Virus record (IMG/VR): IMGVR_UViG_3300046529_000513
Location: 1-31,085 of that record
DNA: 31,085 nucleotides
Source of the DNA: a virus
Direction: 5' to 3' (one strand)
Shown here piece after piece: positions 20,425-26,935 of the stretch; position 1 is the stretch's first letter, and every line of letters begins with the position of its first letter. The notes below the pieces were generated by a model. It did not search any database and had not been told where the DNA came from. It was given only the letters and a program-made list of their open reading frames with translations. Made by a program: the position numbers and the translations under genes.

Positions 20425-20930
20425 GCCTGCATCCGTCCGGCGCGGGCCTCGCGGTCACCACGGCCGACCCGGCGGGTCAGTTCGCGGCTCAGCAGGGTGT
20501 TGCGCAGTTCGGCGGAGGAGTGCAGGGCCTGGACCATCTTGCGGTAGGCGTAGGCGGCCGTCTTGGCCTCCTGGGCCTCGATGTACTCCGGGTCCTCGTA
20601 CGCCTTCGCCTTGGCCTGCGTCACTGTCTTCTGGCCCGCATTGCGGACGGCGGATAGGGCCTTATGTTGTTCGAGTGTGTCGACGCACGACTTTTCGTCC
20701 ACCTCCGCCGCTGCCAGTCGGCTGCCCGTGTACTCCACCCACGCTGTCGTCCTGGCGAACAGCGCCATCAGTTCGCCGTCGCCGAGTTCGGTGGGATCCG
20801 CTGGAAGTTCTGGCGCGTCGCCCTCCGGCTTCGGAGGCAGGAACAGGTCCTCCCGCTCCAGACGCTTCGTCGCCCTCTGGCTCGGGCTCAGGACTGCTTC
20901 CCAGCCCCTGCGTGCTACCGCTCTGGTCAT
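20421..20930 (-). CDS. Helical protein nested in the nuclease 3' end, 169 aa
   Basis: ATG at 20930 follows GGGAG about ten bases upstream. The first 89 codons overlap the 3' end of the Cas4-like nuclease in another frame. The C-terminal half is a long charged helix (about 85-155) with many Ala, Glu and Lys, and is the more convincing coding part; it follows a Pro/Glu/Asp-rich N-terminal segment. The helical part could oligomerise. No known family. Confidence 0.68.
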   Translation of the reverse strand: MTRAVARRGWEAVLSPSQRATKRLEREDLFLPPKPEGDAPELPADPTELGDGELMALFARTTAWVEYTGSRLAAAEVDEKSCVDTLEQHKALSAVRNAGQKTVTQAKAKAYEDPEYIEAQEAKTAAYAYRKMVQALHSSAELRNTLLSRELTRRVGRGDREARAGRMQA

Positions 20931-21843
20931 CTGTGGTGTTCTCCCAGCAGTGCGTGAAGAATGGGCATTCGGTCTTGCAGACCTTTTTGTCCTGGCCGCA
21001 GAAATCCGGCCGGGGCGGTGGCTTGCCCTTCTTCAGGGCGTATTTGATGTCGAGCGCGGACTCGAAAAGCGGCTCGGCGATCTCCGGGTTGTACTGGACG
21101 ACGAATTCCTTGTGGGCCTGCGTCGCCTTGTACTCGTAGAGGAATATGACCTTGTCGAAAGGCAATCCCATCTCCTGGCAGAGCCGCAGATAAATCTGGG
21201 TCTGGCGGATATGGCTGCCGAAGGGACGCCGCAGCGCCTTCCACAGGCCGTCCAGGTCGATTACGGTCTTGCCGTCCTCGGTCTTCACCGTGTACTCGCG
21301 CAGCAGTTCGGGCTGGTCGAAGCGGACGGTTCCGATGCCGACGGACTTGATCTCGATCAGGGCTTTCAGGTCCTCGATGGCGCCGTCCTCGTGCCCGGCG
21401 ATCAGGAACTCGGATTCGGCCTGGACGGGGACCTCGGCGTAGTCCAGGTAGACCGGGAGGGTCGCCATACTGGTGCGGTCGCGGCAGGACGGGCAGGTCT
21501 TGCGTCCGCCTGTGCCCATCTCCCAGTAATCGCACACCGGGCACTTCCACTTGCCCCACAGGCGGTCCATCTGCTGGAGCCACTTCTGCCACTTCGCGTG
21601 GATGCCGTGGCCCTCCTCGAAGACGGCCTCCAGTTGCGCGGAGAACGAGCGGCCCTTCTCGGGGGAAACCCCCGCCAGCCTGTAGTAGGTCTGACGGGGG
21701 CACCAGTCGCTCTTTGCCATCTCGCTGGGGTGGATGATGTCCTGCCGACGGTCGGTCGGCTTGCCGTGCTGGTCGAGCAGGTGCTTGTGGATGTCACCGA
21801 GGAGGACGGACCTACTCTTCTTCGACTCCGCCAGCGCTGCCAT
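20662..21843 (-). CDS. Cas4/RecB-like exonuclease with Fe-S cysteines, 393 aa
   Basis: PD-(D/E)XK core: His38 in HPSE, Asp153 in GHEDGAI, then EIK at 164-166, and QTQIY at 214-218 as the QxxxY motif. Cys48 together with Cys289, Cys293 and Cys299 in CKTECPFFTHC matches the four-Cys Fe-S site of Cas4/AddB-type nucleases. A zinc-ribbon insertion (CPVC 101-104, CPSC 117-120) is less usual. Such phage enzymes resect DNA ends for recombination. ATG at 21843 is the likely start, overlapping the WhiB gene by 32 bases; 21927 is in frame but lies far inside that gene. Beyond residue 304 the frame overlaps another gene and is Arg/Gly/Ser-rich. Confidence 0.82.
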   Translation of the reverse strand: MAALAESKKSRSVLLGDIHKHLLDQHGKPTDRRQDIIHPSEMAKSDWCPRQTYYRLAGVSPEKGRSFSAQLEAVFEEGHGIHAKWQKWLQQMDRLWGKWKCPVCDYWEMGTGGRKTCPSCRDRTSMATLPVYLDYAEVPVQAESEFLIAGHEDGAIEDLKALIEIKSVGIGTVRFDQPELLREYTVKTEDGKTVIDLDGLWKALRRPFGSHIRQTQIYLRLCQEMGLPFDKVIFLYEYKATQAHKEFVVQYNPEIAEPLFESALDIKYALKKGKPPPRPDFCGQDKKVCKTECPFFTHCWENTTDDQSGSTQGLGSSPEPEPEGDEASGAGGPVPASEAGGRRARTSSGSHRTRRRRTDGAVRQDDSVGGVHGQPTGSGGGGRKVVRRHTRTT

Positions 21844-22231
21844 CTTCCCCGTCGCCTTCGTCGTCGAGGTCTTCCGGCGCGACCCGGTCCGGCCAGACGC
21901 GGACGAGGTCTTCGCGGGTCGGGGCATTGTCGAAACTCCAGTCTTGCTTGGGGACGAACCTCCTGATGTAGGCCCGCTCCAGGACGGTGAGCCCGCCCCA
22001 GACGCCGTAGTGCTCGTTGTTGACCAGAGCGAATTGGAGACACTGTTCTCGCAGCGGACACACCCGGTCGGTATAGGTGCCGTTGCAGACGTGCTTGGCC
22101 TCGGTCTCCTCCCCGGTACCGTCTCCGAAGAAGTCGTCGTGGTCCCTGGTCGGCCGGAACTTCCGGCAGGCGGCTTCCTTGTCCGGGTTCCCTCCGCCGT
22201 CCCATTCGGGGGCGTTGAGGCGCAGGTGCAT
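21812..22231 (-). CDS. WhiB-family Fe-S regulator, 139 aa
   Basis: Cys22, Cys49, Cys58 and Cys64 with the GVWGG turn at 76-80 define a WhiB-like protein. These bind a [4Fe-4S] cluster and regulate transcription with the main sigma factor, and are confined to actinobacteria and their phages. Between the second and third Cys there are eight residues, where the family usually has two (CxxC), so the cluster site is expanded. The C-terminus is acidic (EDLDDEGDGEDG), not the usual basic AT-hook-like tail. ATG at 22231 overlaps the upstream stop as TAATG. Phage WhiB proteins, such as that of TM4, can act on host WhiB targets; the target here is not known. Confidence 0.85.
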   Translation of the reverse strand: MHLRLNAPEWDGGGNPDKEAACRKFRPTRDHDDFFGDGTGEETEAKHVCNGTYTDRVCPLREQCLQFALVNNEHYGVWGGLTVLERAYIRRFVPKQDWSFDNAPTREDLVRVWPDRVAPEDLDDEGDGEDGSAGGVEEE

Positions 22232-22575
22232 TACCACGACAGCACCTCGTCCGGGTCGGCGTCCGGAAACGCCTTGGTATTAAGCGTGAGGAATGTTTCC
22301 TCGCTCATCACGATCCAGGTCCTTCCGCTGTCCATCTGGATCCCGAAGAGCATTTCCCTGCCGTCGAGGAGGGCCTGTTTCTCTGCGGTCTGGAGTTCTG
22401 CGTCTTTCAGGGCGTACTGCTTCTTGCCGGTGACCTTGTATTCGACGGAGTACTCCGGGGTCCGTACGTCGTTCTTCCGGACCCAGCCGTTTCCGCTGCC
22501 CGCGTTAACCGTCCCGCCGAGGAGTGCCGCTCCCCGCCTCTCCTGCTTCTGTGACTTCTTCAGCATGTCCGCCAT
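22231..22575 (-). CDS. Hjc-like PD-(D/E)XK nuclease, 114 aa
   Basis: Asp36 and Glu45-Tyr46-Lys47 form a PD-ExK-like core after a KNDVRTP strand, with Glu12 as a possible first acidic residue. The helix after the core (QTAEKQALLDGREMLFGI) and the strand TWIVMS resemble archaeal Hjc resolvases and small phage nucleases. A Holliday-junction role would fit beside RecA and the Cas4-like nuclease. ATG at 22575 has GGAG seven to eight bases upstream and overlaps the preceding gene by 71 bases; Met4 (22566) is another start. Codons 98-100 carry the CTTAATACC word near the C-terminus. Confidence 0.58.
   Translation of the reverse strand: MADMLKKSQKQERRGAALLGGTVNAGSGNGWVRKNDVRTPEYSVEYKVTGKKQYALKDAELQTAEKQALLDGREMLFGIQMDSGRTWIVMSEETFLTLNTKAFPDADPDEVLSW
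22276..22284 (-). repeat. CTTAATACC word, copy 9
   Basis: Codons 98-100 of the Hjc-like protein, followed by AAGG. Confidence 0.9.
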
Positions 22576-22708
22576 AGGACTTCTCCAGGAGGTCGGTGAG
22601 GATGAGGAACTTCTTGTGGGAGCGGCCCTGGCGCCGGGAGTACCGGACGCCGAGGACCACTACGTAGAGGGCCGCGAAGGCCAGGAGGAGGGAGAGCAGG
22701 GCCACCAT
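22505..22708 (-). CDS. Small membrane protein, 67 aa
   Basis: ATG at 22708 overlaps the recombinase stop (TGATG). Hydrophobic segment at about residues 2-23, followed by basic residues (RYSRRQGRSHKK) and a helix. The 3' end overlaps the nuclease gene by 71 bases in another frame. Topology is N-out or a signal anchor; a partner is not known. Confidence 0.58.
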   Translation of the reverse strand: MVALLSLLLAFAALYVVVLGVRYSRRQGRSHKKFLILTDLLEKSYGGHAEEVTEAGEAGSGTPRRDG

Positions 22709-23910
22709 CAGGCGGCCTCGGTATTAAGCGCCTCGTCCTCGGCCTTGGGCCGTCGGGTGACCTTCTTGGTTCCGGCCGTCTCGGCAGCGTCCAGGTCCTC
22801 TTCGGAGATGGACCGCTCGTCGACCTTCTTGGAGGCGATGAGGATCTTCTCGTACAGGGTTTCCTGGAGGTCCAGGTCCTGGCGGATGTGGTCGAGCATG
22901 GGGTCCTTGCCCTGCCAGCGCAGGACCGGCTTGCCCTTGTCGTCGTACTCCCCGGTGTCGATCTGGAAGTAGGCGCCCTTGCGCTGGATGACGTCGAAGA
23001 GGATCCCCATGATCATGATCTCCTTCACGATGTCGTAGTCACCGCGAGCGAAGTTCAGGTACGGGGCGGAGCGGAAGTAGAAGTCGATCGTCGCGGTCTG
23101 CTGCGGGGCGGCCGACTTGTTCTTGATCGTCTTGACCTTGATGACCTGGCCGACGTTGACCTTGCCCTTGCCCGGCCGGGACTCCTGGATCCACTCGTCG
23201 CGCCGGACCTCGACGCGGGTGTAGAACGCATAGTTCTTGGCGTTGCCGCCCGGGGTCGTGGTCGGTGTGCCGTGGGGGCTGAACTTGCCGATGGCGTCAC
23301 GGAACTGGTTGATCACGATGCCGAGCAGCGGCCGGTCGTCTTCGTCCGTCATGGACCGCTTGGTGGCCGCCCCGCTCTTGCGGAAGAACTTGCCGGTGAG
23401 GCGGGCGCCGAGCGCCATGACGGCTTCGTCCATGTCCTTCTCGGACTCCTCGTCGGCGATGAGTGCCGGGTAGGAGTCGAGGACGATCATGTCGACGGAG
23501 CGGGACTCGGCGAAATCCAACATCGTCTGGTAGGCGAACTCCATGGCCTGCGTGGGGACCACCAGGACGCGCTCGTTGTCGACGCCCAGCGCGGTGGCCT
23601 GGTCGACGTCGTAGTGCTCTGCGGCGATCCACAGGGCGGTGAAGTTGGGGTCCTTCTTCTGGTTGGCCGCGACCGTCTTGAGGACGAGGGCGGTCTTGCC
23701 GTTGCTCTCCCGCCCGATCACCTCGACCCACTGGTTGCCGGGCCAGCCACCGCCGAGGGCGATGTCGAGGGAGAGGGAGCCGGAGGTGAAGCGCTTGGCC
23801 ACCCGCATCTCGGAGGCGAAACAGACCGCGCCCGGGTGCGCCTTGTTGATCTTTGCGATGAGCGCGAGGGCTTCCTTGCCGGGGCCGCCCGCGTTGGTAT
23901 TAAGTGCCAT
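22708..23910 (-). CDS. RecA-like recombinase, 400 aa
   Basis: GRESNGKT at 66-73 is the Walker A loop, MIVLDSYPAL at 141-150 Walker B with Asp145, and a TPTTTPGGNAK segment at 215-225 the L2 DNA-binding loop region, all as in RecA. The Lys/Arg-rich C-terminal domain is about 60 residues. RecA drives strand exchange on ssDNA, and would act with the ssDNA-binding protein and the Cas4- and Hjc-like nucleases. ATG at 23910 has GGAAG nine bases upstream; an upstream extension would cross the terminator-like hairpin. The gene carries two CTTAATACC words, at codons 3-5 and 395-397, close to each end. No promoter is clear in the 131 bases upstream. Confidence 0.87.
   Translation of the reverse strand: MALNTNAGGPGKEALALIAKINKAHPGAVCFASEMRVAKRFTSGSLSLDIALGGGWPGNQWVEVIGRESNGKTALVLKTVAANQKKDPNFTALWIAAEHYDVDQATALGVDNERVLVVPTQAMEFAYQTMLDFAESRSVDMIVLDSYPALIADEESEKDMDEAVMALGARLTGKFFRKSGAATKRSMTDEDDRPLLGIVINQFRDAIGKFSPHGTPTTTPGGNAKNYAFYTRVEVRRDEWIQESRPGKGKVNVGQVIKVKTIKNKSAAPQQTATIDFYFRSAPYLNFARGDYDIVKEIMIMGILFDVIQRKGAYFQIDTGEYDDKGKPVLRWQGKDPMLDHIRQDLDLQETLYEKILIASKKVDERSISEEDLDAAETAGTKKVTRRPKAEDEALNTEAA
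22720..22728 (-). repeat. CTTAATACC word, copy 10 (13-mer)
   Basis: Codons 395-397 of the recombinase; belongs to the set CTTAATACCGAGG (22716-22728). Confidence 0.9.
23896..23904 (-). repeat. CTTAATACC word, copy 11
   Basis: Codons 3-5 of the recombinase, directly after the start (ATG GCA CTT AAT ACC). This is the copy nearest to a start codon. Confidence 0.9.
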
Positions 23911-23956
23911 GTGTGTGGTGTCTTCCAATCCCGTAATGCCGAAGCCGTAAAGCAGA

Positions 23957-23997
23957 ACCGGTAGTCCCCATACCGTAATCGGTCGGGAACTACCGGT
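23957..23997 (-). terminator. Terminator-like hairpin after the ribonucleotide reductase
   Basis: Arms ACCGGTAGTCCCC and GGGAACTACCGGT (13 bp with one mismatch) with a 15-base loop, 45 bases after the stop at 24042. On the minus strand it is followed by TCTGCTTTACGG. The loop holds ATTACGG. Confidence 0.68.
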
Positions 23998-24041
23998 CCA
24001 GCCATGTATCAACTAGTCAGAGCAAGATCTTTTAACGAGTT

Positions 24042-26006
24042 TCAGGTGGTCACGAGGTCGACGACCTCACAGCCACCAGCCGACGAGCACGCAAGTTCCT
24101 GCGACCCCGTGGTCTGGTCGTAGGTCTCATAGAACGCGAGGTCCGTCCACTCGACCCGGTACTCCTTGGCCGCCAGCGCCTCGTACTCCTCCTGCGTGAT
24201 CTCCTCGTACGGCGCCTGGACGTACGTGTGCTCGCTGAAGGGCAGGAAGGAGACGCCGGAGATCTCGTCCAGGTGCTCCCACACCCACTCGCCGACCTGC
24301 TCCCACTCGTGCTCGCGGACGCTGATGGTCACCGACGGCTTGTGCTCGCACCAGTGCCGCTGGAACGCCAGCCACAGTTCCAGGTGCTCGATCGCACTCA
24401 CGTCGTCCCGCACGAGGGCCGTGGCGCCAGCCTTCTGCGGGAAGGTGAACACCCACGCGGAGGAGTTGTAGGAGTCCTCCTCCTTCGGCAGGCCCGCGTC
24501 ACTGAGCACGAACGCGATCGGGTCCTTCTTGTCCACCCGCACCCGCCGCTTGTAGAACTTCGCGTGCTTCTGGTGCAGGCCGGACTCACAGTCGACCAAC
24601 TGGGACACGGTGCCGCTGGGCTTGTTGCACGTGGTCGCAGCCGAGCGCGGGATACCGATGCGGTCGGCCTCCGCAGCGTTGGCATCGACGACCTCCCCGC
24701 GCAGGCCCTCCAGCAGCACCTCGGTGGCGCTGAGGTTGATCGTGCCGTTGGTCCAGCGGTTGCTGTAGACCCCCGTGAGGGAGACACCCAGCAACCGCTC
24801 CTCCTCCGCGTTCTTCTTCCACTCCTCGCGCAGGTACGGGTAGTCCGTCAGCGTGGACTGCCAGGTGCCGAGGACGGCCGCCAGGCGCACCTTGCGGGTC
24901 AGGTCCTGGGGGGTGTCGGTCTCCCGGACCACGACCTCGGAGAGGTTGCAGAAGGAGAACGGCCGCAGAATGATCTCGCTACAGGGGTTGGTCCCGTAGT
25001 CCGTGTCGGCCTCCCGCTTGCCGAACTTCGCTGCCTGCCGCTGCGCTGCGCCACGGTGGAAGATGCCGCGCTCACCGGAGCCGGACGCGACGAGGAAGTC
25101 CCACTCCTGGTTGAACTCCTCATAGCGCATGCCGTCGGTGTAGACGGCCGAGTTGTTCGACAGGGCGCGGTAGGGGTGCTCGACCCACCACTCCCCGCTC
25201 TTCGCCTCGGCCATCTCGCGGTCGTCCAGGTCGGACAGGGAGATCATCGCGGAGCGCCGTACACCACCGACGACCACGACGGATGCGATCTTGCAGGCGA
25301 TGTCGTGGACCTCGATCGGCCGGAACTTGCGACCGGCGGCCTGCTTGAACTTCTCGACCGTGAAGGCGAACAGTTCTTCCAGCGGACCCGGACCGGAGGC
25401 TCGCCCTCCGAAGGTATTAAGACGGGCGCCAGCCGGACGGACCTCGGACAGGTCCCAGTGGCAGTACTCGCCGTTCCACAGGGAGGTGAGCAGTGCACGG
25501 AAGGCCAGGCCCCAGCCCTCCTTGGAGTCGGCGACGGGGATGTAGACGGCATCGTTGAAGGTGATGGTCTCGGGGACGGCCGGGAGTTGGTCGGTGTACT
25601 TCCGCTCGACCGAGTAGCCGACGCCGGTTCCGTTCATCAGGACGTACAGCAGCTCGTCCAGAGCGCGGGCGTCCTTCAGCGGCAAGTAACTGCAATTGAA
25701 CCCGGCGATGTTCGAGCGGTCCAGGGCGGGACCGGCCGTCATGACCGCACGCATGGACGGCATGACCTCGTGGTTGAGGATGGCCGCGTGGATCTCGTCG
25801 ACCACGGCACGGTCGGGGGTGTAGTCGTGCTTGTCCTTCAACTGGCCGAGCATGAACGTCACGTAGCGGGCGACGGTCTCGGACCAGGTCTCGCGCCGGT
25901 TCTCGTCGTCGATCCAGCGGCTGTATCGCGATTTCGCGATGAAGGAGCGGTAGGGATCGGAGAGGTCGCCGGAGGGGGTGAGCAGGGAGGTCACCAGTAA
26001 TTCCAT
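24042..26006 (-). CDS. nrdJ: Class II (B12-dependent) ribonucleotide reductase, 654 aa
   Basis: NPCSE at 340-344 gives the catalytic loop (Asn340, thiyl Cys342, Glu344); Cys105 in FNCSYLP and Cys353 in FCNLSE are the redox pair, with the 11-residue spacing from Cys342 seen in the Lactobacillus leichmannii enzyme. The C-terminal CSSAGGCE provides the swinging thiols. NTPs are reduced using adenosylcobalamin, so the phage depends on host B12. No small subunit is needed. The protein is shorter than the bacterial monomer (about 740). ATG at 26006 lacks a clear ribosome site. GARLNTFGG at 193-201 is a conserved loop in which the CTTAATACC word is placed (196-198). Confidence 0.93.
   Translation of the reverse strand: MELLVTSLLTPSGDLSDPYRSFIAKSRYSRWIDDENRRETWSETVARYVTFMLGQLKDKHDYTPDRAVVDEIHAAILNHEVMPSMRAVMTAGPALDRSNIAGFNCSYLPLKDARALDELLYVLMNGTGVGYSVERKYTDQLPAVPETITFNDAVYIPVADSKEGWGLAFRALLTSLWNGEYCHWDLSEVRPAGARLNTFGGRASGPGPLEELFAFTVEKFKQAAGRKFRPIEVHDIACKIASVVVVGGVRRSAMISLSDLDDREMAEAKSGEWWVEHPYRALSNNSAVYTDGMRYEEFNQEWDFLVASGSGERGIFHRGAAQRQAAKFGKREADTDYGTNPCSEIILRPFSFCNLSEVVVRETDTPQDLTRKVRLAAVLGTWQSTLTDYPYLREEWKKNAEEERLLGVSLTGVYSNRWTNGTINLSATEVLLEGLRGEVVDANAAEADRIGIPRSAATTCNKPSGTVSQLVDCESGLHQKHAKFYKRRVRVDKKDPIAFVLSDAGLPKEEDSYNSSAWVFTFPQKAGATALVRDDVSAIEHLELWLAFQRHWCEHKPSVTISVREHEWEQVGEWVWEHLDEISGVSFLPFSEHTYVQAPYEEITQEEYEALAAKEYRVEWTDLAFYETYDQTTGSQELACSSAGGCEVVDLVTT
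25413..25421 (-). repeat. CTTAATACC word, copy 12
   Basis: Codons 196-198 of the ribonucleotide reductase, in a conserved loop. The residue after Leu is usually Lys, Arg or Asn in the family. Confidence 0.9.
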
Positions 26007-26037
26007 TCAGTAGTGGTGCGGCAGGGAGGAGTGGGCG

Positions 26038-26487
26038 CTAGACCGAGCCGTCGGCCCTGATGATGGCGCCCGGGTTGTAGTTGCTTCGGCCTCCCAGACC
26101 GCCCGAGGCGACCTGCTTGGCTGGGGTGGCGGGGCCGTCTCCTCCGCTGCCGGACGGGAGTCCAGCGGTGCTCTGCTGGAAGCGCGGGTTGTAGCCGCAC
26201 TCGTAGCACTGCGCCATCGCGTTCATCATGCCGACCGGGCGGAAGTAGTTCGTGCCCTGGCAGTCCGGGCAGTGGGTGTCCTGCTTGGCCACCATCGCTC
26301 GGGCCGGGGCCTTCTGCTGGGGTTCTGGCACTGTCTGCTGGACCGGCTGCTGCGGGGGGTAGGGCTGCTGTTGCGGGGAGGCCCACCATGGGCCACCGAT
26401 CTGCTGTTGCTGCTGGACCGGCGCCGGGGCCGGGGCCGGGGCGGCCGGTCGGGCCGCCCCCAGTTTGTTAGCCCAGAAGTTGGTCAC
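26038..26487 (-). CDS. Zinc-ribbon protein with Pro/Gln-rich linker, 149 aa
   Basis: GTG at 26487 has TGGAG nine bases upstream and overlaps the previous gene by 20 bases; an in-frame ATG at 26502 lacks a ribosome site. A Pro/Gln/Ala-rich segment from about 15 to 65 precedes CPDC and CYEC (near 73-96), a zinc ribbon with CxxC-x19-CxxC. A Gly-rich tail follows. Zinc ribbons of this type bind nucleic acid or proteins. It lies between the polymerase and the reductase. Function unknown. Confidence 0.68.
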   Translation of the reverse strand: MTNFWANKLGAARPAAPAPAPAPVQQQQQIGGPWWASPQQQPYPPQQPVQQTVPEPQQKAPARAMVAKQDTHCPDCQGTNYFRPVGMMNAMAQCYECGYNPRFQQSTAGLPSGSGGDGPATPAKQVASGGLGGRSNYNPGAIIRADGSV

Positions 26488-26935
26488 CGAACTGCACTCC
26501 ATCCGAATACGTGATGATTCCCATGTCGAGGAGATTGGCGAGGACCGCCACCACTCCGGCGCGGACGACGACGGAATGATGCCGCTGGAGAACTGCGGCG
26601 GTTTCCTCGTCCACGGAATTTCCGGAGTTAACCAGCATAGCCGAGGCAGTAATGCCGGAAACTAGCGGGATGAGCAGCGCTAGCATTTCCTTCAGCGGCG
26701 TGAGTTGTTCTATCCGGTCGTGGCTGGCCTCGTGCTCCATTTCGGAGACTTCCGCACTGTCGGGGCTGAGTCCCATGAGCGGGAGCAGTGCCTCGACCTC
26801 GCTGCACGGGACGATGTCCCAGGCCAGCCGCTTGGTGAGCATCTGCGGGGTGTAGAGGTCGACCTGGAGGTCGTCCTCCTCGGTATTAAGGATGTCGGGT
26901 ATGTCGTCGTCGTTCTTGCGGCTGAAGATGCCCAT
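26468..26935 (-). CDS. Hypothetical helical protein, 155 aa
   Basis: ATG at 26935 has GGAGG nine bases upstream, three bases after the polymerase stop. The N-terminal 25 residues are acidic; the rest is helical with two hydrophobic stretches (about 84-102 and 124-138) that could be buried helices or membrane segments. Third-position G/C is lower than in the flanking genes, which suggests a different history. Codons 16-18 carry the CTTAATACC word. Confidence 0.66.
   Translation of the reverse strand: MGIFSRKNDDDIPDILNTEEDDLQVDLYTPQMLTKRLAWDIVPCSEVEALLPLMGLSPDSAEVSEMEHEASHDRIEQLTPLKEMLALLIPLVSGITASAMLVNSGNSVDEETAAVLQRHHSVVVRAGVVAVLANLLDMGIITYSDGVQFGDQLLG
26882..26890 (-). repeat. CTTAATACC word, copy 13 (13-mer)
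   Basis: Codons 16-18 of the helical 155-aa protein (Ile-Leu-Asn-Thr-Glu); belongs to the set CTTAATACCGAGG (26878-26890). Confidence 0.9.

Noticed and set aside
24228-26000. Long + strand open frame (590 codons) opposite the ribonucleotide reductase
   Set aside because: Shadow of the reductase; Val/Leu/Gly/Arg-rich composition and no ribosome site or domain.
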